From Microbacterium sp. SZ1 (GTDB lineage: Bacteria; Actinomycetota; Actinomycetes; Actinomycetales; Microbacteriaceae): a stretch of DNA of 64,000 nt. Each line of letters begins with the position of its first letter. The first letter of the stretch is position 1. This document shows positions 50,297 through 59,332 of this stretch, one piece after another. Below the pieces are notes generated by a model. That model made no database searches, had not been told where the DNA came from, and worked only from the letters and a program-made list of their open reading frames with translations. The stretch lies in assembly GCF_002362255.1 (NCBI RefSeq), contig NZ_LPVV01000004.1, forward strand, positions 62,001-126,000. The letters run 5' to 3'. The translations under genes were made by a program, and so were the position numbers.

Positions 50297-50404
50297 ACGA
50301 GCGCGCAGGATGCCGCGACGGCGCCGCCCCAGCATCCAATCGGCCTTGTCCTTTCGAACGATTAACGATAGATTCCTGTTGTTCTTCGATGAGAGGGTGC
50401 AGTC

Positions 50405-50893
50405 ATGGGTCGAGCGACGATCGTCGTGCTGAGGGTGCTGATCGCGATCGCGCTGGTGGGGTCGGTGGCCGTGCAGGCCCTGATCGCGCCGATGCTGTGG
50501 CTCGATCTGGGGGCCGAGGAGCTGTGGGGACGCATCGCGATCGTCGGCCTCATCGTGCTGGGGGTCGGCACGATGCAGGTGTTCGGCATCTGCGTGTGGA
50601 TGCTGCTGACCAGAGTCCGGAAGGGGTCGATCTTCTCGGCATCCTCGTTCCGGCTGGTCGACGTGATCATCGGGGCGATCCTCGTCGCGGCAGTGCTGAC
50701 GTTCGCGTTCGCGGCACTGCTGGCTCCGGGCGATGCGGCTCCGGGGATCGTGCTGCTGATCGGAGGCGCCGGACTCGTGCTGTGTGGCATGGCGCTGCTC
50801 GTCGTCGTGATGAAGGCGCTGCTGCGGCAGGCGATCGATCGCGACGTCGAGGCGCGCTCGCTGCGGTCCGAACTCGACAACGAGGTGATCTGA
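50405..50893 (+). CDS. DUF2975-family membrane protein
   Basis: A 162-residue protein with four membrane segments, beginning VVLRVLIAIALVGSVAVQALIAP. The charged loop RVRKGSIFSASSFRLVDVI is typical of DUF2975. It is paired with the following small Xre protein by a 4-bp-type stop/start overlap (TGATG), a common gene pair in Firmicutes and Actinobacteria. The membrane partner probably modulates the regulator; the function is otherwise unknown. The start is ATG 50405. Confidence 0.82.
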   Translation: MGRATIVVLRVLIAIALVGSVAVQALIAPMLWLDLGAEELWGRIAIVGLIVLGVGTMQVFGICVWMLLTRVRKGSIFSASSFRLVDVIIGAILVAAVLTFAFAALLAPGDAAPGIVLLIGGAGLVLCGMALLVVVMKALLRQAIDRDVEARSLRSELDNEVI

Positions 50894-51096
50894 TGCCCGT
50901 CGTCGTCGACATCGACGTGATGATGGCCCGGCGCAAGATGAGCGTCGGGGAGCTCGCCGAACGGATCGGCATCACTCCCACGAACCTGGCCGTGCTGAAG
51001 AACGGCCGCGCGAAGGCGGTGCGGTTCACGACGCTCGACGCGCTGTGCGAGGTGCTGGAGTGCCAGCCCGGAGACCTACTGCGCTGGGAGCCCTGA
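50893..51096 (+). CDS. small Xre/YozG-like HTH regulator
   Basis: A 67-residue one-domain HTH: VVVDIDVMMARRKMSVGELAERIGITPTNLAVLKNGRAKAVRFTTLDALCEVLECQPGDLL is the body (Cro/CI type, HTH_26-like). ATG 50893 shares its first base with the TGA of the DUF2975 gene. It belongs to a standard two-gene unit with that membrane protein. Confidence 0.85.
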   Translation: MPVVVDIDVMMARRKMSVGELAERIGITPTNLAVLKNGRAKAVRFTTLDALCEVLECQPGDLLRWEP

Positions 51097-51116
51097 CCGC
51101 GCGGTTCTTCCCGCGG

Positions 51117-51212
51117 CCGGATGCCGTTCGCTCGGCCACATCCCGCGGCCGGATGCCGTTCCCGCGGCCACATCCCGCGGTCGGATGCCGTTCGCTCGGC
51201 CACATCCCGAGC
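51117..51212. repeat. three 32-bp tandem repeats
   Basis: Units of exactly 32 bp at 51117-51148, 51149-51180 and 51181-51212, each beginning (C/T)CGGATGCCGTTC and containing GGCCACATCCCG. They lie between the convergent Xre gene and panB. Two units share GCTCGG at a spot where the middle one has CCGCGG. Confidence 0.7.
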
Positions 51213-51252
51213 GCGCGGCCGAAGGAAGGCGAGAAGGCCGAGCGAGCGGGCC

Positions 51253-52122
51253 CTACCGCTCCGCGAGCAGCTCCTGCAGCCGCGCGACCTCGGCCTCCGG
51301 CATCCGGTATCCGTGCTCGGGCGCGGGATACGCACCCGACCGCACCTCGTCCGCGTACGCCGCGACTCCGGCGACGGACGCCGCCCGCACCTCGGCATAC
51401 CGCTTGACGAAAGCAGCGGCCGGTCCGTCGTAGATGCCGAGCAGGTCGTGGAACACGAGCACCTGCCCGTCGGCATCCGCTCCAGCGCCGATTCCGATGA
51501 CCGGCACTCGCAGCAGCGGCATGAGCGCCGCGGTCACCGCCGACGGCACCGCCTCGACCACGATCAGCGAGACTCCGGCATCCTGCAGCGCGAGGGCGTC
51601 GTCGATCACGGCGAGCGCGGCCTCGGCGGTGCGCCCCTGCGCGCGGAAGCCGCCGAGCGCGGTCGCGGTCTGCGGCGTGAGGCCGACGTGTCCGACGACG
51701 GGGATGCCGGCATTCACCAGTGCGCGGGCGCGATCGACCGTCGTGCCTCCGCGCTCGATCTTCACGAGGTCGACGCCGGCCTCTTTCACGAAGCGCTGCG
51801 CGGTCTCGAGCGCGAGCGCGTCGGACGCCTCGTACGACCCGAACGGCAGGTCGCCCACGAGCAGGGGTCGCGAGAGTCCGCGGCGCACGGCCTTCGTGAG
51901 CATGAGCATCTCGTCGATCGTGACGGGCACGGTGCTGTCGTAGCCGAGCACGGTCATCGCGGCGGAGTCGCCGACCAGCACCATGTCGACCCCGGCCTCC
52001 TCGACGATCCGCGCGCCGGGGTGGTCGTAGGCCGTGACCATGACGATCGGCTCGCCGGCATCCTTCTTCTTCGCGAGGTCGGCGATGGTCACGCGGCGGG
52101 TCGGAGCGGCGTGGGCGCTCAT
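51253..52122 (-). CDS. panB: 3-methyl-2-oxobutanoate hydroxymethyltransferase
   Basis: First step of pantothenate synthesis: transfers a hydroxymethyl group to ketoisovalerate, giving ketopantoate. The 289-residue TIM-barrel protein shows VMVTAYDHPGARIVEEAGVDMVLVGDS, LPFGSYEAS, KIERGG, HVGLTPQT, and GIGAGADADGQVLVFHDLLG with the metal and substrate ligands. The start ATG 52122 overlaps the panC stop (ATGA). It is the third gene of the panG-panC-panB operon. Confidence 0.95.
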   Translation of the reverse strand: MSAHAAPTRRVTIADLAKKKDAGEPIVMVTAYDHPGARIVEEAGVDMVLVGDSAAMTVLGYDSTVPVTIDEMLMLTKAVRRGLSRPLLVGDLPFGSYEASDALALETAQRFVKEAGVDLVKIERGGTTVDRARALVNAGIPVVGHVGLTPQTATALGGFRAQGRTAEAALAVIDDALALQDAGVSLIVVEAVPSAVTAALMPLLRVPVIGIGAGADADGQVLVFHDLLGIYDGPAAAFVKRYAEVRAASVAGVAAYADEVRSGAYPAPEHGYRMPEAEVARLQELLAER

Positions 52123-52961
52123 GCGGGGGTTCCCCTCAGCAGATGGTTGTCGATCAGGCGGGCGGCGCCGACACGGGCGGCGACGAGCAGCAGGGAGTCG
52201 CGGTCGGCGCGGGCGACGGGCTCGAGCGTCTCGGCATCCCGGAGTTCCAGGTACTCGGGCGCGATACCCGCTTCGCTGAGCACGGCGAGGGCAGCCGGCA
52301 CGATCTCGTGCCCGGCCCGGTACGCTGCCTCCCCCGCATCCAGCGCCCGGCTCAGCGCGGTGGCCTGCGCCCGCGCGTCCGGGTCGAGATAGACGTTGCG
52401 CGAGCTCATGGCGAGTCCGTCGGGTTCGCGCACGATCGGGCACGCGACGATCCGCACGTCGAGGTCGAGGTCGCGCACGACGCGGCGCACCACGAGCACC
52501 TGCTGCGCATCCTTCTGCCCGAAGAACGCGACATCGGGACGCACGATGCCGAAGAGCTTGGTGACGACCGTCGCCACGCCGTCGAAGTGGTGGGGCCCGC
52601 GGCTGGCGCCATCGAGCACGCCGGTGATACCCGCGACGTGGATGTTCGTGGCGAAGCCATCCGGGTAGATCTCGGCGGGCTCCGGAGCGAAGAGGATGTC
52701 GACACCCTCCGCCTCAGCGAGCGCCGCATCACGCGCCTCATCGCGCGGGTAGGTGCTGAGGTCTTCGTTCGCGGCGAACTGGGTCGGGTTCACGAAGAGC
52801 GAGACGACGACAAGGTCGGTCTGCTCTCGCGCCGCGCGCATGAGCGAGAGGTGCCCCTCGTGGAAAGCGCCCATGGTGGGAACGAGTCCGACGCTCTGGC
52901 CGGCCGTTCGTGCGTCGCGAACAGCGGCGCGCACCTCAGCGATCGTGCGCAGGATTCTCAT
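52119..52961 (-). CDS. panC: pantothenate synthetase
   Basis: Joins pantoate and beta-alanine with ATP. The 280-residue enzyme has GLVPTMGAFHEGHLSLMRAA (HIGH-like motif), SLFVNPTQFAANEDLSTYPR, FFGQKDAQQ and IVREPDGLAMSSRNVYL (KMSKS-like position). The start is ATG 52961, overlapping the DUF2520 gene stop at 52958. A longer open frame upstream is overlap only. Confidence 0.95.
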   Translation of the reverse strand: MRILRTIAEVRAAVRDARTAGQSVGLVPTMGAFHEGHLSLMRAAREQTDLVVVSLFVNPTQFAANEDLSTYPRDEARDAALAEAEGVDILFAPEPAEIYPDGFATNIHVAGITGVLDGASRGPHHFDGVATVVTKLFGIVRPDVAFFGQKDAQQVLVVRRVVRDLDLDVRIVACPIVREPDGLAMSSRNVYLDPDARAQATALSRALDAGEAAYRAGHEIVPAALAVLSEAGIAPEYLELRDAETLEPVARADRDSLLLVAARVGAARLIDNHLLRGTPA

Positions 52962-53710
52962 GCTCGGGGCTCCTCTGGGGTGGCGGACCCGTGGGGCGCG
53001 CGCTCGACGATCGCGCGGGTGGCGGCCGCGAGCGCGTCGAACAGCTCTCGGTAGTCGGCGGATGCTGCGCGCTGCCGCGCCACCGTCTCCTCGTCGCCGC
53101 GGACGATGGGCCCGGTGAGGGCGGATGCCGCGCCGGACGCCGTCCAGTTGTCGACCGTCTGGCGGACGAGCGGCGCGAGATGGGCGCGGTCGACACCGGC
53201 ATCCTTGGCGAGGTGCTCCGCCGCATCGAGAACCGTGAGCACGAAGTTCGAGGCGAAGGATGCTGCGGCGTGATACTCCGCGCGATGGGCGTCGTCGACG
53301 CGGAACGGGTTGGCGCCCAGCGCCCGCGCCAGACGTTCCGCGACCTCGAGCCCCTCGGGTGTGCGGCCGTCGACGGCGACGCCGATGCCGCGGAAGACGT
53401 CGGACGACTCGGTGCCGGTGAAGGTCTGCAGCGGGTGGAGGCTGAAGTCGACGTCGATGAGGGGCGTCGCCCCCGAGACATGGGCGACGAGCCGCGAGTG
53501 CGGTCGAGCGGCGAACGCCACCGCCGCGATGGCGGAATCCGGAACGCAGAGCAGGGCGATGTCGGCATCCGGCACCGTGTCGTCGCGACGAAGCGGTCCG
53601 ATGACGATGAATCCCGCCGCGCGGAGGGCCCGCGCGAGGACGCCGCCGAGACGGCCGGCGCCGACAATGGCGATGGTCGCGTGGGGAGGGAGAGCGGGGG
53701 TGCTGTGCAT
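52958..53710 (-). CDS. panG: DUF2520 Rossmann protein, likely ketopantoate reductase
   Basis: A 250-residue protein: IAIVGAGRLGGVLARALRAAGF (NADP site), ALLCVPDSAI, VAHVSGATPL, FSLHPLQTFTG, then a helical C-terminal domain (HAAASFASNFVLTVL). DUF2520 proteins called PanG reduce ketopantoate in Francisella and some other bacteria. Being directly upstream of panC-panB with ATGA overlaps, it would supply the missing second step of the pathway; no panE is in the window. The start is ATG 53710. Symbol is inferred from context. Confidence 0.8.
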   Translation of the reverse strand: MHSTPALPPHATIAIVGAGRLGGVLARALRAAGFIVIGPLRRDDTVPDADIALLCVPDSAIAAVAFAARPHSRLVAHVSGATPLIDVDFSLHPLQTFTGTESSDVFRGIGVAVDGRTPEGLEVAERLARALGANPFRVDDAHRAEYHAAASFASNFVLTVLDAAEHLAKDAGVDRAHLAPLVRQTVDNWTASGAASALTGPIVRGDEETVARQRAASADYRELFDALAAATRAIVERAPHGSATPEEPRA

Positions 53711-53906
53711 GGTGGGGTCCGCGTGAGGTTGGCGTCGCGGGATGCGTCGAGTATCCGCCCGCGGGGCGTGCCGCGCCAAATGAGGGAGCAGGTAGACACG
53801 CGCGACACGGGTTCTGATGGTGAACATGCGCATTCTGTAAACGCCTCACTGCGCATAGTGCTCCAGGCATCCGCGCCGTACCCACCGTTCCCGAACGGCG
53901 ACCAAA

Positions 53907-53926
53907 GAGTGATTGACCAATCACTC
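53907..53926. promoter_or_regulatory. TetR operator, site 1
   Basis: GAGTGATTGACCAATCACTC has perfect 9-bp arms with AC between them, 22 bp before the tetR ATG. A near copy stands before the MFS gene. Confidence 0.7.
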
Positions 53927-53948
53927 TCCCGCTAGTACAGTCGGTGAC

Positions 53949-54512
53949 ATGACCCCGCGCACTCCCGTCCTCTCGACCGCCGACGTCCGCCGACCCCTGG
54001 TCGCCGCCGCCGCGCTGGTGGAGTTCGCGCGGGGTGGCTACTTCCGCACGACGGTCGCCGACGTCGCGCGCGAGGCGAAGATCTCGCCCGCGTACGTGTT
54101 CAAGCTCTACCCGCGCAAGGAGCAGCTGTTCGTGGCGGCGCTCGAGGCGTGCTTCGAGCGGATCGTCGAGGCGCTGGATGCCGGTGCCGACGCCGCCGAG
54201 TCCCCCACACCCGATGAGGTGTTGGATGCCATGGGCGAGGCGTATGCCAACCTCATCCGCGACCGGTCGCTGCTGATGCTGCAGGTGCATGCGCAGTCGG
54301 CGGCGGAGATCCCCGAGATCGGCGATGCGCTGCGCGCCGGACTCGCGAAGGTCACCGAGTTCGTGCGGCAGCGCTCGGCCGCGAGCGACGATGCCGTGCA
54401 GCGCTTCATCGCGTACGGGCAGCTGTGCCACCTGATCGTCACGGCTCGCGTCGACGAGAGCAGCGCGCCGTGGGCGAAGATCGTCGCGCACGGCATCCGT
54501 CATCCCGAATGA
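53949..54512 (+). CDS. TetR-family repressor
   Basis: A 187-residue TetR-type protein. The N-terminal HTH is FARGGYFRTTVADVAREAKISPAYVFKLYPRKEQLF, and the rest is the helical ligand-binding and dimer part. The start ATG 53949 lies just after operator site 1. It is upstream of the MFS exporter gene, whose promoter holds a second copy of the operator, so it most likely controls both. Confidence 0.88.
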   Translation: MTPRTPVLSTADVRRPLVAAAALVEFARGGYFRTTVADVAREAKISPAYVFKLYPRKEQLFVAALEACFERIVEALDAGADAAESPTPDEVLDAMGEAYANLIRDRSLLMLQVHAQSAAEIPEIGDALRAGLAKVTEFVRQRSAASDDAVQRFIAYGQLCHLIVTARVDESSAPWAKIVAHGIRHPE

Positions 54513-54548
54513 ACCATCCCGCCCTCTTGCACTTTCTCATGCTCTCTT

Positions 54549-54568
54549 GAGTGAGTGACCACTCACTA
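54549..54568. promoter_or_regulatory. TetR operator, site 2, before the MFS gene
   Basis: GAGTGAGTGACCACTCACTA matches site 1 in layout (9-bp arms around AC, last base pair mismatched). It lies 27 bp upstream of ATG 54595 and its AAGGAG ribosome site. Confidence 0.7.
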
Positions 54569-54594
54569 ACATCCACATCACTAAGGAGTTCATC

Positions 54595-56010
54595 ATGACC
54601 CTCACCACACCCACACCCACCGCGACCGCGGGAAGCAGTCGGCGCTGGCTCGCCCTGAGCTTCCTCGCTCTCGCGCAGTTCCTCGTCGTGCTCGATGCGT
54701 CGATCGTGAACATCGCGCTGCCCGTGCTCGGCGAGCAGCTCGCCATGAGCACCGCCGCGCTCGCCTGGGTGATCACGGCGTATGTCCTCGCGTTCGGCGG
54801 GCTGCTTCTTCTCGGCGGCCGGCTCGCCGACCGCTACGGCCACCGCCGTGTCTTCCTGATCGGCACGGCCGGGTTCGTCGCGGCATCCGCTCTCGCCGGG
54901 CTGTCTTTCTCGAGCGAGATGCTGCTCGGAGCGCGTGCCCTGCAGGGGGTGTCGGCGGCGCTGCTCGCTCCGTCGGCGCTCGCGCTGCTGACCCGCCTCT
55001 TCCCCGAGGCGCGCGATCGGTCGAAGGCGCTCGGCGTCTGGGGCGGCGTGGCCGGCATCGGCTCGGCTGCCGGGGTGCTCCTCGGCGGAGTACTCACCGG
55101 CGCGTTCGGGTGGCAGTCGGTGTTCTTCGTGAACGTGCCGGTCGGGATCGTCGTGCTCGTGGCCGTGCCGCTGCTGATCTCGCGTGACGCCGCGTCGACG
55201 AGCGAACGGCTCGACGTGTGGGGAGCCGTCACCATCACCGGCGCGCTCGTCTCGATCGTCGGGGCGCTCAGCGCGGTCGAGCAGGTCGGGATCCTGCATC
55301 CGCTCCCGCTGGGCGTGCTCGTGGTCGCGGTCGCGCTCGGAGTGGCCTTCGTGATGATCGAGCGGCGCACGGCATCCCCGCTCGTGCCGCTCGGGATCTT
55401 CCGCACCCGCACCCTCGCGATCGGCAACCTCGTCGTGCTGCTGGTCGGCGCCGGGATGGTCGCGCTGTTCTTCGCCCTCTCCGTCTACATGCAGGCGGTG
55501 CTCGGCTATGACGCGCTCACCACCGGACTCTCGCAGCTCCCCCTTGCCGGAGCGCTCGTCGTAGTCGCCGGCATCGTGCCTGCGGTCGTGCAGCGGGTCG
55601 GGCTGACGACGACGCTGATCGGTTCGCTGCTCGTGCTGGCGGCGGGGCTCGTGTGGCTGTCGTCCGCACCCGCGGATGCCGGATTCCTGGCACAGCTGCT
55701 CGGCCCGACACTGCTGATCGGCGTCGGTCTCGGTGGCGCGTTCGTCACCGCGACGCAGCTGTCGGTCGACGGGGTCGAGGGCGGCGAGGCCGGTCTCGCC
55801 GGCGGACTCGTGAACACCAGTCAGCAGATCGGCGGCGCGCTCGGACTCGCGGTGCTCGGCACGATCGCCTCGCTGCGGACGGAGGCGCTGACCTCAGCCG
55901 GGGTGTCGGCGCCGGAGGCACTGACCGGCGGGTTCTCGTGGCTGTTCCTCGGGGCAGCGGTGGTCACCGTGGCCGGGGCTGTCGTGGCGGGGTTCGCGCG
56001 GCGGCGGTGA
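54595..56010 (+). CDS. DHA2-type MFS multidrug exporter
   Basis: A 471-residue protein of the EmrB/QacA group with fourteen predicted membrane segments. FLVVLDASIVNIALPVLG is the characteristic first-segment motif, and GGRLADRYGHRRVFL is the loop 2-3 motif. The start is ATG 54595 behind AAGGAG. It is controlled by the TetR gene just upstream through operator site 2. The drug range is unknown. Confidence 0.9.
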   Translation: MTLTTPTPTATAGSSRRWLALSFLALAQFLVVLDASIVNIALPVLGEQLAMSTAALAWVITAYVLAFGGLLLLGGRLADRYGHRRVFLIGTAGFVAASALAGLSFSSEMLLGARALQGVSAALLAPSALALLTRLFPEARDRSKALGVWGGVAGIGSAAGVLLGGVLTGAFGWQSVFFVNVPVGIVVLVAVPLLISRDAASTSERLDVWGAVTITGALVSIVGALSAVEQVGILHPLPLGVLVVAVALGVAFVMIERRTASPLVPLGIFRTRTLAIGNLVVLLVGAGMVALFFALSVYMQAVLGYDALTTGLSQLPLAGALVVVAGIVPAVVQRVGLTTTLIGSLLVLAAGLVWLSSAPADAGFLAQLLGPTLLIGVGLGGAFVTATQLSVDGVEGGEAGLAGGLVNTSQQIGGALGLAVLGTIASLRTEALTSAGVSAPEALTGGFSWLFLGAAVVTVAGAVVAGFARRR

Positions 56011-56097
56011 GGTCGTTCGCTCGGTGATGTGCGCTTCGCTCGGCCGGATTCCGTAGATCAGGCCGCGCGAAGCTTCTTTTACCGCGGTAGCCCGCAG

Positions 56098-56184
56098 GTC
56101 GTCGAGCGAGCGAAGCGAGACGAAACGCGGTGAGCCAGTCCGGAACGCGTTTCGTCTCGTCGCTGCGCTCCTCGCTCAACGACC
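56098..56184. repeat. REP-like repeat pair forming a long hairpin
   Basis: A copy of GGTCGTCGAGCGAGCGAAGC plus GAGACGAAACGCG (56098-56129) faces an inverted copy CGCGTTTCGTCTCG plus CTCGCTCAACGACC (56146-56184). The two can fold into one stem, in the 254-bp gap before the SulP gene. Confidence 0.6.
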
Positions 56185-56264
56185 GCGCGGCGGCGGAGCC
56201 ACGGCATCCGCCGTACTCTGGACTGTCGGCCCCTTTCGCGTGGCCCTTCTCTGGAGCATCCCCC

Positions 56265-57761
56265 ATGTCTGCACTCACGGTCGATGATCGTGCCCGCTAT
56301 CGGGCGAAGCCTTCTGTTCTCGACGCGTTGAAGAGTCCGCGGATGCTGACGCGCGAGGTCCTGGCGGGGCTCGTCGTGGGGCTCGCGCTGATTCCCGAGG
56401 CGATCGCGTTCTCGGTGATCGCGGGCGTCGATCCGAAGGTCGGGCTGTTCTCGTCGTTCATCATGGCGGTGTCGATCGCGTTCCTCGGCGGGCGCCCGGC
56501 GATGGTCACGGCCGCGACCGGAGCCGTCGCGCTCGTGATCGCACCCGTCGCCCCGACGTACGGCATGGACTACTTCATCGCGACCGTCATCCTCGCGGGG
56601 ATCTTCCAGGTGATCCTCGGGGTGCTGGGAGTCGCGAAGCTCATGCGGTTCATCCCACGCAGCGTCATGGTCGGGTTCGTGAACGCGCTGGCGATCTTCG
56701 TGTTCAGCTCGCAGTTCCCGCAGCTGATCGATGTGCCGTGGCTGGTGTATCCGCTGGTGGCGCTCGGCATCCTGGTGATGATCGTCATGCCGCGGATCAC
56801 GAAGATCGTGCCAGCGCCGCTCGTGTCGGTGATCATCGTGACCGCGGTCGTGCTGACGATGGGCATCGCGGTGCCGACGGTCGGCGATCAGGGTGAGCTG
56901 CCGCGGAGTCTGCCGTCGCTGTTCCTGCCCGACATCCCGTGGACGTGGGAGACGTTCGGCATCATCGCGCCGTTCGCGCTCGGTGTCGCGCTCGTCGGAC
57001 TCATGGAGTCGCTGCTCACCGCGAAGCTCGTCGACGAGATCACCGACACGCACTCGAACAAAACGCGCGAGTCGTGGGCGCAGGGCGTCGCGAACATGCT
57101 GTCGGGATTCTTCGGCGGCATGGGCGGATGCGCGGTCATCGGCCAGACCATGATCGGCGTCAAGGCGTCGGGCGCGCGGACCCGCATCTCAACGTTCTGC
57201 GCCGGACTGTTCCTCTTCGTGCTCGTCGTGGTGTTCGGCAACTTCGTCGGGACCATCCCGATGGCAGCGCTCGTCGCGGTCATGATCATGGTGGCGATCG
57301 GCGCGTTCGACTGGCATTCCGTGAAGCCGTCGACTCTCAAGCGGATGCCGAAGAGCGAGACCTTCGTGATGGTCGCGACCGTCGTGCTCGTGCTGTTGAC
57401 CCACAACCTCGCGATCGGAGTGGTGGGTGGAGTGCTGGTCGCGTCGGTGCTGTTCGTGCGACGGGTGGCGCACTTCGTCTCTGTGACGCGCTCTGTCTCG
57501 GGCGATTCCGTGACGTATGTCGTGGACGGGGAGCTGTTCTTCGCGTCGAGCAATGATCTGACGACGTTGTTCTCGTACTCGGAGGATCCTTCGCGGGTTG
57601 TCGTGGATCTGTCGCGATCGCACGTGTGGGATGCGTCGACCGTCGCCGCGCTGGACGCGATCGAGACGAAGTATGCGGCGCTGGGGAAGACCGTGGAGAT
57701 CGTCGGGATGAACGACGCGAGTGAGCGGATGCGGGGACGGTTGACGGGCGGGTTCGAGTAG
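56265..57761 (+). CDS. SulP-family anion transporter with STAS domain
   Basis: A 498-residue secondary transporter. The membrane part has about eleven segments, starting [30 protein letters not shown], the SulP signature. A compact C-terminal STAS domain follows (residues ~400-498, [21 protein letters not shown]). The family moves sulfate, bicarbonate or related anions; which one cannot be told. The start ATG 56265 follows GGAG; in-frame codons back to 56130 lie in repeat sequence. Confidence 0.88.
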   Translation: MSALTVDDRARYRAKPSVLDALKSPRMLTREVLAGLVVGLALIPEAIAFSVIAGVDPKVGLFSSFIMAVSIAFLGGRPAMVTAATGAVALVIAPVAPTYGMDYFIATVILAGIFQVILGVLGVAKLMRFIPRSVMVGFVNALAIFVFSSQFPQLIDVPWLVYPLVALGILVMIVMPRITKIVPAPLVSVIIVTAVVLTMGIAVPTVGDQGELPRSLPSLFLPDIPWTWETFGIIAPFALGVALVGLMESLLTAKLVDEITDTHSNKTRESWAQGVANMLSGFFGGMGGCAVIGQTMIGVKASGARTRISTFCAGLFLFVLVVVFGNFVGTIPMAALVAVMIMVAIGAFDWHSVKPSTLKRMPKSETFVMVATVVLVLLTHNLAIGVVGGVLVASVLFVRRVAHFVSVTRSVSGDSVTYVVDGELFFASSNDLTTLFSYSEDPSRVVVDLSRSHVWDASTVAALDAIETKYAALGKTVEIVGMNDASERMRGRLTGGFE

Positions 57762-57771
57762 GGCGCCTCGC

Positions 57772-57902
57772 GGGTCGTTGAGCGAGCCGCCCCCGAGCGC
57801 ACGCCCCCTCCCGGGTCGTTGAGCGGGCGGCTCCCCTTCCGGTCGTTGAGCGAGCGAGCGCACCTCCGGGTCGTTGAGCGAGCGAAGCAAGACGAAACGC
57901 GG
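57772..57902. repeat. cluster of four REP-like repeat units
   Basis: GGGTCGTTGAGCGAGC or close variants begin near 57772, 57812, 57841 and 57867; the last continues as GAAGCAAGACGAAACGCGG. They fill the region after the SulP stop. The rest of 57903-58161 shows no gene and probably holds the hemerythrin promoter. Confidence 0.6.
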
Positions 57903-58161
57903 TAACAACGCGAATCAACCGAGGTTCATGTCGGAACGATAGGCCTTGACCGCTCGAGACCCGTGGCACGACGGGCGAAGGTCCCGCGCAGTACACCGGA
58001 ATGAACTGCCACGAAAAGCCGGCGAATGCCCACCCCGGCGCCGTCGACCCGACCTGCTACGGTGTTCCACAGCGTCGCGTGTCGGTGGCAGTCTGTGTCA
58101 GGCATGGAGGCGTGGGACCCGAGGAGGACGACCGTGACAACGGCGATCTCTTCGCCCTCTC

Positions 58162-58632
58162 GTGTCTGAGGGCGAGAAGACCAGGCTGATCGCCTGGGCG
58201 AACGAACTGCGCGCGGTGCACGGACGGCTGCGCGCGGCATTGAAGATGGCGCAGGATGCCGTGGCATCCGGCGCTCCCGCGGAGGTCGCGTCCCGCGATC
58301 TGCTGCTGTTCTGCCATGGATTCTGCGTGGCCCTGAACGGGCATCACGAGGGCGAGGACCGCACGCTGTTCCCCGCGCTCAGCGCGGCGCATCCGGAGCT
58401 GCGCGAGACGATCAGCAAGCTCAGGCAGGACCACTCGATGATCGGGCACCTGCTCGGCGGGCTGCAGGCGGCCGTCTCGTCGGGCGCGACGACCACCACG
58501 ATGGCCTCGCATCTGGAGGGCATCGCCGCCATCATGGAGAGCCACTTCCGCTACGAGGAACGCGAACTGCTCGACGTGCTCGACGGTTTCATCCTCGACG
58601 CGGATCCGGCGGAGGTCTTCGGTCCTCTCTGA
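58162..58632 (+). CDS. hemerythrin-domain protein
   Basis: A 156-residue four-helix protein with the di-iron ligand set: HGRLRAAL, HHEGEDRTLFPAL, DHSMIGHLL and HFRYEERELLDVL. Such proteins bind oxygen or sense redox or NO. The start at GTG 58162 is tentative: no ribosome site precedes it, and GAGGAGG at 58121-58127 serves a different frame. A frameshift or leaderless start near here cannot be excluded. Confidence 0.8.
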   Translation: MSEGEKTRLIAWANELRAVHGRLRAALKMAQDAVASGAPAEVASRDLLLFCHGFCVALNGHHEGEDRTLFPALSAAHPELRETISKLRQDHSMIGHLLGGLQAAVSSGATTTTMASHLEGIAAIMESHFRYEERELLDVLDGFILDADPAEVFGPL

Positions 58633-58688
58633 GCTGGCACCAGTTTGTTCTGGCATCGGCATCCGACCCCCTTCTCGAATGGAGCATC

Positions 58689-59309
58689 ATGACTGACACG
58701 ACCTGCCACATGTCCATCTCGCTCGACGGGTTCGTCGCGGGGCCCGATCAGAGCCGCGAGAACCCTCTCGGGATCGGCGGCGTCGAGCTGCACCGGTGGC
58801 ACATCGGCGATCCGCGAGCGGTGGATGCCGACGCCACCGCGAGCTCGTGGCTGGGGCGGCCGCGAGGCGCGTACGTGATGGGTCGGAACATGTTCGGTCC
58901 GATCCGCGGTGAGTGGGATGACGAGGAGTGGCGTGGATGGTGGGGCGAGGAGCCGCCGTACCACGCGCCCGTCTTCGTGCTGTCGCACTTCGCGCATGAG
59001 CCGATCGAGATGCAGGGCGGCACGACGTTCCACTTCGTCACCGACGGCTTCGACGCGGCGTATGCGGCGGCGGTCGAGGCTGCGGGCGATCAGGGCGTCG
59101 ACATCGCGGGTGGAGCGTCTGTCGTGCGGCAGGCGCTGCAGGCCGGCGTGATCGACGAGCTCACGCTCGACATCGCGCCGGTGCTGCTCGGGTCGGGAGA
59201 GCGGCTCTTCGACGGGATCGATGAGTTCGGCTTCACCCCGGTCGAGGTGCTGCACTCGCCGCTGGCGACCCACGTGCGGTATCGGAGGGATGGTGAAGCA
59301 GGTCGCTAA
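58689..59309 (+). CDS. RibD C-terminal/DHFR-like reductase
   Basis: A 206-residue dihydrofolate-reductase-fold protein: MTDTTCHMSISLDGFVAGP is the leading strand and loop, AYVMGRNMFGPI is the second motif, and VDIAGGASVVRQALQAGVIDELTLDIAPVLLGSGERLF is the RibD_C signature. Genes like this are stand-alone NADPH-dependent reductases of unknown substrate. The start ATG 58689 follows GGAGCATC. Confidence 0.85.
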   Translation: MTDTTCHMSISLDGFVAGPDQSRENPLGIGGVELHRWHIGDPRAVDADATASSWLGRPRGAYVMGRNMFGPIRGEWDDEEWRGWWGEEPPYHAPVFVLSHFAHEPIEMQGGTTFHFVTDGFDAAYAAAVEAAGDQGVDIAGGASVVRQALQAGVIDELTLDIAPVLLGSGERLFDGIDEFGFTPVEVLHSPLATHVRYRRDGEAGR

Positions 59310-59332
59310 CCGAGCCGACAAGAGCGCGTTTC

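Larger units (their letters stand above)
49721..50404. other. 684-bp non-coding stretch rich in palindromic repeats
   Basis: No gene is supported here. It holds three copies of a 73-bp repeat (listed separately) and a CCTGCGACGCGAG segment shared with 48057. The last ~60 bp (CCTTTCGAACGATTAACGATAGATT near 50350-50375) are AT-richer and likely contain the promoter of the DUF2975 gene. Confidence 0.6.

Noticed and set aside
48238..51096. A 952-codon plus-strand frame
   Set aside because: Only its last 67 codons (Xre protein) are coding; the rest shadows the MFS gene and runs through the repeat region.
51117..51212. CRISPR array
   Set aside because: The 32-bp units are directly contiguous with no spacers.
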